DNA of 64,000 bases from Staphylococcus sp. NRL 16/872 (GTDB taxonomy: Bacteria > Bacillota > Bacilli > Staphylococcales > Staphylococcaceae), in contig NZ_CP119327.1 of the NCBI RefSeq assembly GCF_022815905.2, positions 2,232,001 to 2,296,000 on the forward strand, given 5' to 3'. Below are positions 52,721-62,346 of this stretch, piece by piece. The notes under the pieces were generated by a model. That model was not told the DNA's origin, did not search any database, and saw nothing but the letters and a program-made list of their open reading frames with translations. The number at the start of each line of letters is the position of its first letter. The first letter of the stretch is position 1. The position numbers and the translations under genes are program-made.

Positions 52721-52845
52721 TTTAAAGACTGAAAGAAATTAATTGTAAAAGTTCTTTAGCAAATATATAACCATATGTGCTATTGCGACATTACATCAAA
52801 TTCTCTCAGTCTTTAATCTATATCAATTATTATTTATTGTTTAAA
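52721..52845 (-). other. Long-range inverted repeat between rplA and the L10 leader
   Basis: TTAAAGACTGAAAGAAATT (52721-52740) and AAATTCTCTCAGTCTTTAA (52798-52816) are imperfect complements with a 57-nt loop. No T-run follows the stem on the minus strand, so it does not look like a terminator. It may be an RNase processing site separating rplKA from rplJL mRNA. Confidence 0.45.
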
Positions 52846-53541
52846 TTATAATTTGAATGAAGAAGTATCAACTTTAACTCCAGGACCCATTGTTGTAGTT
52901 ACAGCAACAGATTTGAAGTAAGTACCTTTAGCTGAAGATGGTTTAGCTTTTGCTAATACATCTTGTAAAGCTTTAAAGTTTTCAACTAATTTTTCATCGC
53001 TAAATGAAACTTTACCGATTGAAGCATGTACGATACCTGCTTTTTCAGCACGGTATTCAACTTTACCAGCTTTGATTTCTTCAACAGCTTTTTTAACATC
53101 CATAGTTACAGTACCAGTTTTAGGGTTTGGCATTAAACCTTTAGGTCCTAATACACGACCTAATTTACCAACTTCGCCCATCATATCTGGAGTAGCTACT
53201 ACTACGTCAAAGTCGAACCAACCTTGTTGGATTTTTTGTACATAATCAGATTCACCTACGTAATCTGCGCCTGCTTCTTCTGCTTCAGTGATTTTGTCAC
53301 CTTTAGCAAATACTAATACACGTTGTGATTTACCAGTACCGTTTGGTAATACTACTGCACCACGGATTTGTTGGTCATTTTTACGTGTATCAATTCCTAA
53401 ACGGAAAGCTACTTCAACTGATGCGTCAAAGTTAGCAATGCTTGTTTCTTTAGCTAAGCTGATTGCTTCTTCAACACTATAGTGTTTAGTACGATCAACT
53501 TTATTAGCTGCTTCTTGATACTTTTTACCTTTTTTAGCCAT
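52846..53541 (-). CDS. rplA: 50S ribosomal protein L1
   Basis: A 231-residue protein forming the L1 stalk, which guides deacylated tRNA out through the E site. Landmarks: [56 protein letters not shown] and the C-terminal [19 protein letters not shown]1 also commonly represses its own operon by binding the rplKA mRNA. Start ATG 53541 has AGGAGG upstream. It is separated from rplK by an unusually long 300-bp spacer containing a repeat element. Confidence 0.98.
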   Translation of the reverse strand: MAKKGKKYQEAANKVDRTKHYSVEEAISLAKETSIANFDASVEVAFRLGIDTRKNDQQIRGAVVLPNGTGKSQRVLVFAKGDKITEAEEAGADYVGESDYVQKIQQGWFDFDVVVATPDMMGEVGKLGRVLGPKGLMPNPKTGTVTMDVKKAVEEIKAGKVEYRAEKAGIVHASIGKVSFSDEKLVENFKALQDVLAKAKPSSAKGTYFKSVAVTTTMGPGVKVDTSSFKL

Positions 53542-53841
53542 TTATTGTTCCTCCTTTAGTGGTTTTAGCGGAATTTCCTCCCACGCTTACTTGTGTATTA
53601 CACAAGTTAAGAGCAGATAACAGATGAATGTCTAACGTTTCGAATAACCATCAGGTTTCAAAACAAGGATAAATTCATCACAGACAATATTATTGGTTGT
53701 CGTTTCTGTTACCTGCCATCGTCTAACGAGGTTGGGACAAAAGTGTTTATCTTTTAAGAACCGATTAATCACGTTCTAAAAGCAAAACTTTGTCCAGACC
53801 TCTTCTTTTATTTCGATAATCTAAATTTTATGTTCAAAAAA
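53542..53841. repeat. Extended rplK-rplA spacer with hairpin repeat (GAGGTTGGGACAAA type)
   Basis: rplK and rplA are usually only tens of base pairs apart, but here 300 bp intervene. At 53728-53807 GAGGTTGGGACAAA and TTTGTCCAGACCTC form a long hairpin around an AT-rich middle, and TTGTCCAGACCT recurs in the repeat block at 60258-60509. I recall hairpins of this type as a common staphylococcal intergenic repeat. The rest of the spacer shows no ORF. Confidence 0.6.
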
Positions 53842-54264
53842 TTATTGTACAGTGATACCCATACTACGTGCAGTACCTTCGATAATACGCATAGCTGCTT
53901 CTTCGTCTGCAGCGTTCAAGTCTTGCATTTTAGTTTGTGCAATTTCACGTACTTGATCTTTAGTTACTGTAGCAACTTTAGTTTTGTTTGGTTCACCAGA
54001 ACCTTTTTCAACGCCAGCTGCTTTTTTAAGTAGTACTGGAGCCGGTGGAGTTTTAGTAATGAATGTAAATGAACGATCTTCATATACACTGATTTCTACC
54101 GGAATGATTAAACCTGCTTGTTCTTGCGTACGTGCGTTGAATTCTTTACAGAATCCCATAATGTTCACACCTGCTTGACCTAATGCTGGACCAACTGGTG
54201 GTGCTGGGTTCGCTTTACCTGCAGGAATTTGTAATTTAACTACTTTTTCTACTTTTTTAGCCAC
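53842..54264 (-). CDS. rplK: 50S ribosomal protein L11
   Basis: A 140-residue protein of the GTPase-associated centre, which binds 23S rRNA and is needed for the stringent response via Rel[21 protein letters not shown] (N-terminal domain) and the C-terminal rRNA-binding domain with [14 protein letters not shown] and GTARSMGI are seen. Start is GTG at 54264 ([10 protein letters not shown]), with GGAGG about 8 nt upstream; the longer frame from 54273 begins inside that site. The resulting 140 residues equal the length I recall for S. aureus L11. Confidence 0.96.
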   Translation of the reverse strand: MAKKVEKVVKLQIPAGKANPAPPVGPALGQAGVNIMGFCKEFNARTQEQAGLIIPVEISVYEDRSFTFITKTPPAPVLLKKAAGVEKGSGEPNKTKVATVTKDQVREIAQTKMQDLNAADEEAAMRIIEGTARSMGITVQ

Positions 54265-54465
54265 GATGTGCACCTCCTTGATATCGTGATGTGGTCACAG
54301 GGCTCAGTTTTGCCCTCCCACTCATAAACATTTCGTGACGAAATGAGCGTTCTAAAAACGCGACCACATTATTTTAACACTGAACTCACTTAAAAATCAA
54401 TAGTAAAATTTCATCTTTTTTTAAGAGACTTTGTTTTTCAGTATTCTTTTTCTTCTGAATATATT

Positions 54466-55014
54466 TTATAATTTTTCAACTTGATCAAATTCAACTTCAA
54501 CTGGTGTTTCTCTGCCGAACATATCAACTAATACAGTCAATTTAAATTTATCAGGTTCAATTTCTTGAACTTCACCAACTTGATTAGCGAAAGGGCCAGA
54601 TTTGATACGTACTTGTTCGCCAACATCTAATTCGACATCGATTGTTTTTTCTTTAAGACCCATTTGTTTTAAGATGAATCTCATTTCTTCAGGAAGTAAT
54701 GGATTAGGCTTAGAACCAGCACCTGCTGAACCAACGAAACCAGTTACACCTGGCGTATTACGTACAACATACCATGACTCGTCTGTCATAACTAGTTCTA
54801 CTAACACATAACCAGGAAATGTTTTCTTAATTTGTTTTTTAGCTTTTCCATCTTTAACTTGTGTTTCTTCCTCTTCTGGTATGACAACTCTAAAAATTTG
54901 TTCTGTCATATTCATTGATTCTACTCTTTTTTCTAAATTCTTTTTAACTTTATTTTCATATCCAGAATACGTATGCACGGCATACCAACGCTTTGCGCCC
55001 ACTTCTTCAGACAT
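54466..55014 (-). CDS. nusG: Transcription termination/antitermination protein NusG
   Basis: A 182-residue elongation factor that binds the RNA polymerase clamp and modulates pausing and Rho-dependent events. The NGN domain includes RWYAVHTYSGYENKVKKNLE and FPGYVLVELVMTDESWYVVR; the KOW domain is GEQVRIKSGPFANQVGEVQE to the end. ATG 55014 has GGAGTG upstream. It follows secE by 30 bp, the standard secE-nusG pair. In Gram-positives NusG tends to promote pausing. Confidence 0.97.
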   Translation of the reverse strand: MSEEVGAKRWYAVHTYSGYENKVKKNLEKRVESMNMTEQIFRVVIPEEEETQVKDGKAKKQIKKTFPGYVLVELVMTDESWYVVRNTPGVTGFVGSAGAGSKPNPLLPEEMRFILKQMGLKEKTIDVELDVGEQVRIKSGPFANQVGEVQEIEPDKFKLTVLVDMFGRETPVEVEFDQVEKL

Positions 55015-55044
55015 GTTGTCACTCCTTCTCCTTAATCCTTACTC

Positions 55045-55245
55045 TTATCTAAATAATTGAATTAAATTACCGATACCTACATCTAACAACCAGAAAAACA
55101 CTAAGAAGAAAATCACTGTAGATACTACGATTACAGTGTATTTAAAAAGTTCTTCTTTCGTAGGCCAACTTGTTTTTTCCATCTCACTTTTAACGCCTTG
55201 GAAGAAACTTTCTTTTTCTTTACCTGTGCCTTTATCTTTAGCCAT
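55045..55245 (-). CDS. secE: Preprotein translocase subunit SecE
   Basis: A 66-residue, single-span subunit that clamps SecY in the translocon. A charged N-terminus is followed by the conserved [20 protein letters not shown] amphipathic stretch and a C-terminal membrane helix ([20 protein letters not shown]). I placed the start at ATG 55245 (MAKDKGTG) because the longer frame begins within the GGAGG ribosome site. It lies between rpmG and nusG as in other Firmicutes. Confidence 0.93.
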   Translation of the reverse strand: MAKDKGTGKEKESFFQGVKSEMEKTSWPTKEELFKYTVIVVSTVIFFLVFFWLLDVGIGNLIQLFR

Positions 55246-55309
55246 CAATATTACCTCCATACTTACCGCTGATTAGCCATCTATTTAAAATATCACATTA
55301 TCGCCAAAC

Positions 55310-55453
55310 TTATTTTGATTCTTTATGAATCGTATGGGCATTACATCTCGGACAATATTTTTTTAATTCTAATCTCGTTGCAGAATTTTCATTTTTCGGG
55401 ACATTATAATTTCTGTTACCGCAAACTTCACAAATTAAAGGTACTTTTTTCAC
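55310..55453 (-). CDS. rpmG: 50S ribosomal protein L33, zinc-ribbon form
   Basis: A 47-residue protein running [38 protein letters not shown]. Two CxxC pairs give a zinc ribbon (C-plus form), and the length and position upstream of secE fit the rpmG copy found here in staphylococci. The start is GTG at 55453 with AAAGGTG 7 nt upstream. Other rpmG copies presumably exist elsewhere in the chromosome. L33 sits near the E site of the 50S subunit. Confidence 0.88.
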   Translation of the reverse strand: MKKVPLICEVCGNRNYNVPKNENSATRLELKKYCPRCNAHTIHKESK

Positions 55454-55548
55454 AACATTTCACCTTTACTCATTTTAATACCAGTATACTATACATAAAT
55501 TTCACAATAAATGTCAAACTAGCATAGTACTACTATCTCCTTACCAAT

Positions 55549-56139
55549 CTAGCAATTATGCGTATTTAAATATTTTCTCATTTTCATTTTACAACGTTGA
55601 ATACTATTGTAAACTACTTTATCTTTAATATTTAATTTTCTAGCTATTTCTGTCGGCGCATAATCAAGTAACAATAATTGCGCTACATTTTTTTCTAATT
55701 GACTCAAACCTAATAAACTTTCATATAATAACTCTATTTGTCTTTGAAGCAGACAATACTCTTCTGTTTGCTTTGAATATTTGTTCCAATTGTATCTCAC
55801 GACAAATTCATTTATCAAAGATTCATTTCTAGTTACCTCTGCATATCTTTTTCTCCAAAAATCATTCCTAAGCGAGCGAACCATACAATTTAAATAATGC
55901 TCAAATGGAACGTTCAACGTAAAATCAAAAGTTTGTAGTGACAAATACGTTCTTATGAATAGTTCCTGTACCAAATCCTGAACATCTGCAGAGGACACAC
56001 CCGCTTGCTTAAATTTCATTTGAAAGCTTGAGTGCAACTGGCTTACTATAAATGTAAATATTTGTTCTCGTTCATGACTATTTTGACTTTGTTGAAAGTT
56101 AATAAATGCTTGTTCTAGTTGTTTGAAATTTTGAGTCAT
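55549..56139 (-). CDS. sigH: Alternative sigma factor SigH
   Basis: A 196-residue sigma-70-family factor without region 1. Region 2 (about residues 40-110) contains DVQDLVQELFIRTYLSL and the -10 recognition helix CMVRSLRNDFWRKRYAE; region 4 (about 140-190) has a helix-turn-helix around YAPTEIARKLNIKDKVVYN and SIQRCKMKMRK. Its position between rpmG-secE and the rae1 gene is that of S. aureus sigH, which drives competence (com) genes and prophage integrase expression and is normally almost silent. The start codon and ribosome site lie inside an inverted repeat (see 56138-56176). It shares the cysE-cysS transcript direction. Confidence 0.88.
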   Translation of the reverse strand: MTQNFKQLEQAFINFQQSQNSHEREQIFTFIVSQLHSSFQMKFKQAGVSSADVQDLVQELFIRTYLSLQTFDFTLNVPFEHYLNCMVRSLRNDFWRKRYAEVTRNESLINEFVVRYNWNKYSKQTEEYCLLQRQIELLYESLLGLSQLEKNVAQLLLLDYAPTEIARKLNIKDKVVYNSIQRCKMKMRKYLNTHNC

Positions 56140-56176
56140 ACACTATACCTTTCATATTAAAGTAGGCATAGTGTAT
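56138..56176 (-). promoter_or_regulatory. Inverted repeat sequestering the sigH start codon
   Basis: In the mRNA, AUACACUAUGCC (56176-56165) can pair along all 12 positions (one G-U) with GGUAUAGUGUAU (56149-56138). The second arm ends in the sigH AUG, and the AAAGG ribosome site lies at the loop-stem border. Post-transcriptional repression of sigH by an upstream inverted repeat is reported in S. aureus; the arrangement here appears conserved. Confidence 0.7.
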
Positions 56177-56209
56177 AAAGAACTTCTATCAAATGACAAG
56201 TGGTCAAAT

Positions 56210-56737
56210 TCAATCTTTATTATGATTACCACGTCTAATTTTTTCAAATTCTGCTAAAACATCATTTGAAAGCGAAATTCGAGTTCTCGGTTTACTTTCA
56301 CTAAAATCATCTAAAGACTTACTAACAGTTATTTCATTTTCTTTCAAATCACGCCACATTTCTCTAGATGATACACGATATGCGCCTGCACCAAATATCG
56401 CATGCTGTTCACTCATATCGCTCGTTACGACTGTAATATGCGTTGTATGTTTATTGTATAAATTATAAACATAGCGTTCGATATAACTATCAGCAGTTTC
56501 TTTTTCTTTAGTAAAAACTGTTTTCACGCCATGATAAATATATTCTCTTTCAATACCTGATTGTTCATAAGCATCAAATACACATACAATCTCATCTGCC
56601 ACAACAGCGTTATAATTTGCTATTTCATCAAGTAATTGTTCTCGTGCTTCTTGTAAGTTCTCACGTGCAATCTTACTTAATTCTTGAGATTGTCCTATCA
56701 TATTATAGCCGTCGATAATTAAATATCTATCCTTCAT
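56210..56737 (-). CDS. rae1: NYN-domain ribosome-dependent mRNA endonuclease Rae1 (YacP)
   Basis: A 175-residue NYN (PIN-like) nuclease. [15 protein letters not shown] holds the first acidic residue, [13 protein letters not shown] the second, and [19 protein letters not shown] the third, forming the metal centre. B. subtilis Rae1 enters the ribosomal A site and cuts translated mRNA in a codon-dependent way. Its start overlaps the end of rlmB by 4 nt (translational coupling) in the cysE-cysS-mrnC-rlmB-rae1-sigH string. Start ATG 56737. Targets in this species are unknown. Confidence 0.88.
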   Translation of the reverse strand: MKDRYLIIDGYNMIGQSQELSKIARENLQEAREQLLDEIANYNAVVADEIVCVFDAYEQSGIEREYIYHGVKTVFTKEKETADSYIERYVYNLYNKHTTHITVVTSDMSEQHAIFGAGAYRVSSREMWRDLKENEITVSKSLDDFSESKPRTRISLSNDVLAEFEKIRRGNHNKD

Positions 56738-57492
56738 GCGTTATCTCCGAGTTGATGTCTTTTACGGTACACTTCATACATCATTAAACTGGCTGCTACT
56801 GATGCATTAAGGCTATTAACATGACCAACCATTGGTATCTTAATATAGAAATCACATTTATCTTTTACTAATCTACTCATACCTTGACCTTCACTGCCAA
56901 TTACTATCGCTAATGCCATATCTGCTTCCATATTACGATAATCAGTAGCATTGTCCGCTTCAGCACCAGCTACCCAGTAACCATTATCTTTTAACTCGTC
57001 GATTGTCTTAGCTAAATTAGTCACTCGCATTACTGGTACATGTTGAATGGCACCAGTAGAGGCTTTAGCCACTGTTTGAGTTAAGGCAACAGAACGTCTC
57101 TTAGGTATGATGACACCGTCGACACCACTAGCATCAGCAGTTCTTAGAATAGATCCTAAGTTATGTGGATCTTCAAGACCATCTAAAATAATAACTGTAG
57201 ATAGACCTTCTTTTTCTTTTTGCGCTTTAACAAATTGATCGAAATCTGCATATTCATATGGTGCAATTAATGCTGCCACCCCTTGATGAGGTGCATTTGC
57301 TAAATTATCTAATTTCGATTTTGGCACTGTTTGAACAATTAATTTTTGTTCTTTTGCATTTTGTAAGATGTCATTAATTTGTTGTTTTCTTATGCCTTCT
57401 TGAATCCAAATTTTATTGATGGTATGTCCAGAGACAATCGCTTCTTTAACAGCGTGTCTACCAACAATTACGATATCTTCCACTGATTTCAC
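56734..57492 (-). CDS. rlmB: 23S rRNA (guanosine-2'-O-)-methyltransferase RlmB (TrmH/SpoU family)
   Basis: A 252-residue SPOUT methyltransferase with an N-terminal L30e-like RNA-binding domain ([20 protein letters not shown]) and a C-terminal trefoil-knot domain. Motif 1 is [17 protein letters not shown], motif 2 [14 protein letters not shown] and motif 3 [20 protein letters not shown]. RlmB modifies G2251 in the P loop of 23S rRNA. It overlaps mrnC by 4 nt upstream and rae1 by 4 nt downstream, so all three are likely co-translated. Confidence 0.9.
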   Translation of the reverse strand: MKSVEDIVIVGRHAVKEAIVSGHTINKIWIQEGIRKQQINDILQNAKEQKLIVQTVPKSKLDNLANAPHQGVAALIAPYEYADFDQFVKAQKEKEGLSTVIILDGLEDPHNLGSILRTADASGVDGVIIPKRRSVALTQTVAKASTGAIQHVPVMRVTNLAKTIDELKDNGYWVAGAEADNATDYRNMEADMALAIVIGSEGQGMSRLVKDKCDFYIKIPMVGHVNSLNASVAASLMMYEVYRKRHQLGDNA

Positions 57493-57878
57493 TCCCTTTC
57501 ATTGACTAATTGAACAATTACATCAAGCAACGCTTCTAATCTATCTTCTTGATGATCTAAATATAAAAATCCTATCACGGCTTCTAAGCCTGAACTTTTA
57601 CGATATGTTTGTATATCTGTATTTTTAGCTTTGGTATAACTTTTAGCATTACGCCCTCTTTTAACGATGTCCAATTCCTCGTCCGTAAACCATTGCGCGT
57701 CAACTAACTTTTCCAATGTTTGCGCCTGACTTTTAGCAGAAACGTAGCGTTTAGCCATTTGATGTAAACGATTGGGTTTACTTTGTAATTTTAATACAAT
57801 ATAACGTCGGACATGTTGATCTAATACTGCATCGCCCATATATGCTAACGTTAAAGGATTCAATAATTTCGGTTCCAT
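57489..57878 (-). CDS. mrnC: Mini-ribonuclease III
   Basis: A 129-residue RNase III catalytic domain without the dsRNA-binding domain, which trims 23S rRNA precursor stems as a dimer. [20 protein letters not shown] holds the first acidic cluster, [11 protein letters not shown] and [16 protein letters not shown] the basic rRNA-contacting helix, and [16 protein letters not shown] the second acidic site (Glu-Ala-Val-Ile-Gly). I place the start at ATG 57878, one base after the cysS stop; the longer frame from 57902 lies inside cysS. Ends overlapping rlmB by 4 nt. Confidence 0.9.
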   Translation of the reverse strand: MEPKLLNPLTLAYMGDAVLDQHVRRYIVLKLQSKPNRLHQMAKRYVSAKSQAQTLEKLVDAQWFTDEELDIVKRGRNAKSYTKAKNTDIQTYRKSSGLEAVIGFLYLDHQEDRLEALLDVIVQLVNERE

Positions 57879-57879
57879 A

Positions 57880-59280
57880 TTAACCACGTTTGAAACGCAC
57901 ACCTTGAGGCGTATCTTCTAAAATAATATTTTGTTCTTTCAACATATCTCTAATTTCATCAGCTCGTGCGAAATCTTTATTTTTACGTGCTTCATTTCGT
58001 TCCTCGATAAGCTTTTCAATATCTTCATCTAACAACATTTCTGAATCTGTACCTTTAAGTGGCACGCCAAGAACATCACTGAAAATATGATAAACTTCTT
58101 TAAAACGCGCAATTACTTGTGTTGATGTAGTATTCTCTAATACATATTTATTCGCAAGTTTCGCTAAATCATACCAAGCAGTTACTGCATTGGCAGTATT
58201 AAAGTCATCATTCATCACTGTTTCAAATTGTTCTAAAATAACATCGATTTGTTCGATATACTCAGACTGATCTGCAATATCTGTTGCAATTGCCTCACGT
58301 TCTTCAATTAATTTATAACTGTTACGAATACGTTCTAAGCCACTTTTCGCAGCATTCACTAATTCTAAGTTATAGTTAATTGGGCTTCTATAATGCACAC
58401 TGATCATGAAGAAACGTAGTACATCTGGATCAACTTCTTTAATAATGTCATGCACTAAAATAAAGTTACCTAACGATTTACTCATTTTTTCATTATCAAT
58501 ATTGATGAAACCATTATGCATCCAGTAGTTCGCAAAAGGTGCATGGTTATGTGCTTCAGATTGCGCAATTTCATTCTCGTGGTGAGGGAATTGTAAATCT
58601 GAACCACCGGCATGAATATCAATGGTTTTACCTAGTTCATGATAAGCCATTACTGAACATTCGATGTGCCAGCCTGGACGTCCTTCACCAAATGGACTTT
58701 CCCAACTAATTTCACCTGGTTTTGCTTTTTTCCATAAAGTGAAATCTAGCGCGTCTTCTTTTTGTTCACCCGCTTCAATTCTGGCACCTACTTTTAAGTC
58801 ATCAATAGATTGGTGACTTAATTTACCATAACCATCAAATTGACGTGTTCTAAAGTAAACATCTCCGTTACTTTCGTATGCATAACCTTCGTCTACTAGC
58901 TCTTTGATAAAGGAAATAATTTCGTCCATATGGTCCATTACTCGAGGATTTGAAGAAGCTTTCTTCACATTTAAAGCACCGACATCTTCATAAAATGCTT
59001 TAATATATTTATCTGCGATTTCAGGTACACTTTCATTAAGCTCTTTTGAGCGTTTAATTAATTTATCATCAACATCTGTGAAGTTTGAAACATATGTCAC
59101 TTCATAGCCTTGATATTCAAAGTAACGTCGTACAACGTCATAATTAATAGCTGGACGCGCGTTACCGATATGAATGTAGTTATATACTGTTGGACCACAT
59201 ACATACATTTTCACCTTACCTGGTTCGATAGGCTCAAACGTCTCCTTTTGACGCGTTAATGTATTATATAATGTAATCAT
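57880..59280 (-). CDS. cysS: Cysteinyl-tRNA synthetase
   Basis: A 466-residue class I aminoacyl-tRNA synthetase. The zinc site begins with [16 protein letters not shown], which also holds the HIGN signature; [10 protein letters not shown] and [20 protein letters not shown] provide further zinc and active-site residues; KMSKSLGN is the KMSKS loop. The C-terminal DALR-like anticodon region ends with [13 protein letters not shown]. Start chosen at ATG 59280 (MITLYNTLT), with GGAG 9 nt upstream; it overlaps the end of cysE by 17 bp. Expression should follow the cysteine T-box upstream of cysE. Confidence 0.96.
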   Translation of the reverse strand: MITLYNTLTRQKETFEPIEPGKVKMYVCGPTVYNYIHIGNARPAINYDVVRRYFEYQGYEVTYVSNFTDVDDKLIKRSKELNESVPEIADKYIKAFYEDVGALNVKKASSNPRVMDHMDEIISFIKELVDEGYAYESNGDVYFRTRQFDGYGKLSHQSIDDLKVGARIEAGEQKEDALDFTLWKKAKPGEISWESPFGEGRPGWHIECSVMAYHELGKTIDIHAGGSDLQFPHHENEIAQSEAHNHAPFANYWMHNGFINIDNEKMSKSLGNFILVHDIIKEVDPDVLRFFMISVHYRSPINYNLELVNAAKSGLERIRNSYKLIEEREAIATDIADQSEYIEQIDVILEQFETVMNDDFNTANAVTAWYDLAKLANKYVLENTTSTQVIARFKEVYHIFSDVLGVPLKGTDSEMLLDEDIEKLIEERNEARKNKDFARADEIRDMLKEQNIILEDTPQGVRFKRG

Positions 59281-59905
59281 CTTTAATCTCTCCGTTCTTA
59301 GCTTTTTCAAGTTGTTTTTCTAGTTGTTTAATTTGTTCATATAATGGATCCGGTAAATTACGGTGATCGAATGTTTTACCGATACGTTTTCCTTCTTGTT
59401 TCACAATATGACCTGGAATACCTACTACAGTTGTATAACTAGGCACAGATTGTAATACGACTGAATTCGCCCCGATATTAACATTAGAATCTATTTGAAT
59501 ATTACCTAATATTTTTGAACCTGCCGCAATCAGCACATTATCGCCAATATCTGGGTGACGTTTTCCTTTTTCTTTACCCGTACCGCCTAATGTAACACCT
59601 TGATAAATCGTTACATTGTCGCCAATTGTACATGTTTCTCCAATTACGACACCCATACCATGGTCGATGAATAAACGTTTCCCAATTTTGGCACCAGGAT
59701 GAATTTCAATTCCTGTAAAGAAGCGAGAAACTTGAGATATGATTCTAGCAAGGACATATCGTTTTTTGTTATATAATTTATGCGCAATTAAGTGACTCCA
59801 TACTGCATGTAAACCAGCATAAGTTGTAATAACCTCAAATGTTGTACGTGCTGCTGGGTCCTGTTCAAATACCATTTTCACATCGTCTCTAATTCTTTTT
59901 ATCAA
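59264..59905 (-). CDS. cysE: Serine O-acetyltransferase
   Basis: A 213-residue left-handed beta-helix acyltransferase that makes O-acetylserine, the precursor for cysteine. The short form lacks the long N-terminal extension of E. coli. [60 protein letters not shown] and [11 protein letters not shown] show the hexapeptide repeats, with the catalytic His in [11 protein letters not shown] and the CoA loop after [12 protein letters not shown]. First gene behind the cysteine T-box. Start ATG 59905; a GGGGGAGA site precedes it. Confidence 0.95.
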   Translation of the reverse strand: MIKRIRDDVKMVFEQDPAARTTFEVITTYAGLHAVWSHLIAHKLYNKKRYVLARIISQVSRFFTGIEIHPGAKIGKRLFIDHGMGVVIGETCTIGDNVTIYQGVTLGGTGKEKGKRHPDIGDNVLIAAGSKILGNIQIDSNVNIGANSVVLQSVPSYTTVVGIPGHIVKQEGKRIGKTFDHRNLPDPLYEQIKQLEKQLEKAKNGEIKDDYII

Positions 59906-59984
59906 GACTGTCTCCCCCTCAGTTTTAAAAAGTAATTAATTTCACAATCACGACTACTTAATCTAAATTTTAGTTAATAAAAAA

Positions 59985-60207
59985 GCACCTCTAACACATA
60001 TATGTTAGAGGCGCTACCGCACGGTTCCACTCTGTATTTAGATAAAGACATCCCATCTTTCAAGACAGCCTCTTTATCATACTCATTTACATATTCAATT
60101 GATAGTTAACACAAAGGTGCATTCAATATTGATAATGATGTGCTCGCAGCTCCCGCACACTCTCTGAATACATTATCTGATATTTACTAATCCTTTGTTT
60201 CATGTGT
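59985..60207 (-). ncRNA. T-box riboswitch, cysteine-specific (specifier UGC)
   Basis: Leader of cysE-cysS. The conserved T-box bulge AGAGTGGAACCGTGCGG lies at 60016-60034 on the minus strand, followed by the terminator GCGCCTCTAACAT/ATGTTAGAGGTGC (59985-60013) and a T-run. Stem I holds GAAUGCACC, giving specifier UGC (60121-60119), a cysteine codon followed by purine. Uncharged tRNA-Cys should bind and stabilise the antiterminator. Motifs seen directly; function from family knowledge. Confidence 0.92.
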
Positions 60208-60213
60208 AACCTA

Positions 60214-60242
60214 ATCATATGAGCTTTAATGTAAAATTTCAA
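60214..60242 (-). promoter_or_regulatory. Sigma-A promoter of the cysE operon
   Basis: TTGAAA (60242-60237), exactly 17 bp, then TATGAT (60219-60214) on the minus strand. A start near 60207 would place the whole T-box in the leader. Confidence 0.75.
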
Positions 60243-60257
60243 GCACAAAGATACATC

Positions 60258-60509
60258 CACTTTGAAATTCAGTTTTGCTCGCTTTTCGGTTCTGCTCAAA
60301 TCCTAAACGCTTTTGTCCAGACCTTTTATTCACGGCTTCCCAAAAGCAGGATTCTCGGCAGCGGGGCCCCAACACAGAGAATTTCCTTCAGAAATTCTAC
60401 AAGCAAAGCAAGTTGGGGACTCAAAGACTCGTCAAAACTTGAAATTCAGTTTTGCTCGCTTTTCGGTTCTGCTCAAATCCTAAACACTTTTGTCCAGACC
60501 TTTATTTTA
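60258..60509. repeat. STAR-type intergenic repeat block with flanking 63-bp direct repeats
   Basis: Two nearly identical copies of about 63 bp (TTGAAATTCAGTTTTGCTCG ... TTTTGTCCAGACCTTT) at about 60260-60330 and 60436-60509 flank a 105-bp core. The core holds GGGGCCCCAACACA (60363-60376), the exact complement of the STAR signature TNTGTTGNGGCCCN described in S. aureus, plus AGAATTTC/GAAATTCT and CCCCAAC/GTTGGGG arms. GC content stands out from the surroundings. Confidence 0.8.
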
Positions 60510-61961
60510 AACGTGTTTTTTCAAGCGTGTTAAAACTTTATCTTTGCCTAATACTTCAATTGTATTTGGTAATTCAGGACCATGCATTTGGCCTGTAACA
60601 GCTACACGAATTGGCATAAATAATTGTTTACCTTTAATGCCAGTTTCTTTTTGAACTTCTTTAATTGTTTTCTTAATTTCTGCAGCTTCAAATGGTTCTA
60701 AAACTTCTAATTTGCCGTATAAATGAGACATTAATTCAGGTACTTGTTCACCATTAAGCACTTCTTGTTCTTCTTCACCTAATTCAGGCATATCTTTAAA
60801 GAACATTTCTGATAATGGTACGATTTCGCCAGCATAACTCATTTCTTTTTGGTAAAGCGCAATCAGTTTACGGCCCCATTCTTTATCTTCTTCACTAGGT
60901 TCAGCAGGAATTAAGTTTGCTTTAATTAAATGAGGTAACGCAAGTTCAAATACTGTTTCGTTATCTTTTTCTTTCATGTATTGGTTGTTAACCCAAGCAA
61001 GTTTTTGTCTATCAAACATTGCAGGTGATTTAGAAAGACGTTTTTCATCAAAAATCTTAATAAATTCTTCTTTAGAAAAGATCTCATCTTCGCTTTCAGG
61101 AGACCAACCTAATAATGTAATGAAGTTAAATAACGCTTCAGGTAAATAACCTAAATCACGATATTGCTCGATGAATTGTAAAATTTGACCATCACGTTTA
61201 CTTAATTTCTTACGTTCTTCATTAACGATTAATGACATATGACCAAAGCGAGGTGGTTCCCAACCAAATGCTTCATAAATCATTAATTGTTTAGGTGTAT
61301 TAGACACATGGTCATCGCCACGAATAACATCTGAAATTTCCATATAATGATCATCAACTGCTACAGCGAAGTTATATGTTGGAATACCATCTTTCTTCAC
61401 GATAACCCAGTCGCCAATGTTATTAGAGTCAAATGAAATTTCGCCTTTAACCATATCATTAAACGTATAAGTTTTATCTTGTGGCACACGGAATCTAATA
61501 GATGGTTGACGACCTTCCGCTTCAAACTGTTGACGCTCTTCTTCAGTTAAGTGCGCATGTTTACCACCATAGCGAGGCATCTCACCACGTGCAATTTGCT
61601 CTTCACGTTCTTTTTCAAGCTCTTCTGAAGTCATATAACATTTATATGCTTTATCTTCATCTAATAATTGTTGAATTAATGGATTATAAATATCACCACG
61701 TTCAGACTGACGATATGGACCATAACCATTATCTTTATCCACTGATTCATCCCAATCTAAACCTAACCATTTTAAGTTCTCAAATTGAGAAGCTTCACCA
61801 TCTTTAAGGTTACGTTTACTATCAGTATCCTCAATACGCACTACGAAATCCCCATCATAATGCTTAGCAAATAAATAGTTAAACAATGCCGTTCTCGCAT
61901 TACCAATATGCAAATATCCAGTTGGACTCGGCGCATATCTAACTCTTATACGTTCACTCAT
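60507..61961 (-). CDS. gltX: Glutamyl-tRNA synthetase
   Basis: A 484-residue class I synthetase, of the non-discriminating type in Firmicutes that also charges tRNA-Gln for amidation. [18 protein letters not shown] includes the HIGH-like signature (HIGN), [10 protein letters not shown] the Glu-binding loop, KKLSKRDG the KMSKS-like loop, and the helical anticodon domain follows. Start at ATG 61961 (MSERIRVRY), with AGGAG 8 nt upstream; a GTG 9 nt earlier is less likely. Its 3' end overlaps the edge of the STAR-type block by a few bases. Confidence 0.96.
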   Translation of the reverse strand: MSERIRVRYAPSPTGYLHIGNARTALFNYLFAKHYDGDFVVRIEDTDSKRNLKDGEASQFENLKWLGLDWDESVDKDNGYGPYRQSERGDIYNPLIQQLLDEDKAYKCYMTSEELEKEREEQIARGEMPRYGGKHAHLTEEERQQFEAEGRQPSIRFRVPQDKTYTFNDMVKGEISFDSNNIGDWVIVKKDGIPTYNFAVAVDDHYMEISDVIRGDDHVSNTPKQLMIYEAFGWEPPRFGHMSLIVNEERKKLSKRDGQILQFIEQYRDLGYLPEALFNFITLLGWSPESEDEIFSKEEFIKIFDEKRLSKSPAMFDRQKLAWVNNQYMKEKDNETVFELALPHLIKANLIPAEPSEEDKEWGRKLIALYQKEMSYAGEIVPLSEMFFKDMPELGEEEQEVLNGEQVPELMSHLYGKLEVLEPFEAAEIKKTIKEVQKETGIKGKQLFMPIRVAVTGQMHGPELPNTIEVLGKDKVLTRLKKHV

Positions 61962-61980
61962 TATATTCACTCCTAATAAT

Positions 61981-62346
61981 TATTCATTAATCAATCACGG
62001 TTCATCTAACCACAGGGCACACTATTGTCGCCTCAGAAACATCTTCTTCCATTAGAAAAAAGCTATCCCAAACTATCTATAAAGACGCGTTTTCGAATAA
62101 CTTTCCTCACCCACTCTATACTTAGATAAAACGTCACATTTCTACACTATTGTAGCACTAAATCAACACTTTGATAAGTCTCACGTCATCTCGATATAGA
62201 GCAATTTTTATTTTTTGAAAAGAGTGCCCTCAACAGCTAGCATTTCTCATGAAACCCATGCATCTTTAGTGCTTTCACATACTCACACATCTCGCATGCG
62301 TTTCATGTCAATTCTACATTCTTAATAGCTAACTAGCTTAACTACA
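61981..62346. other. Gap between yacL and gltX without a supported gene
   Basis: About 365 AT-rich bp that should contain the gltX promoter on the minus strand. No ORF with a ribosome site and no strong hairpin is visible. Confidence 0.4.

Noticed and set aside
60219..60533. Plus-strand 104-residue ORF
   Set aside because: It spans the STAR-type block and its two direct repeats (its own translation repeats), then runs into gltX; no ribosome site.
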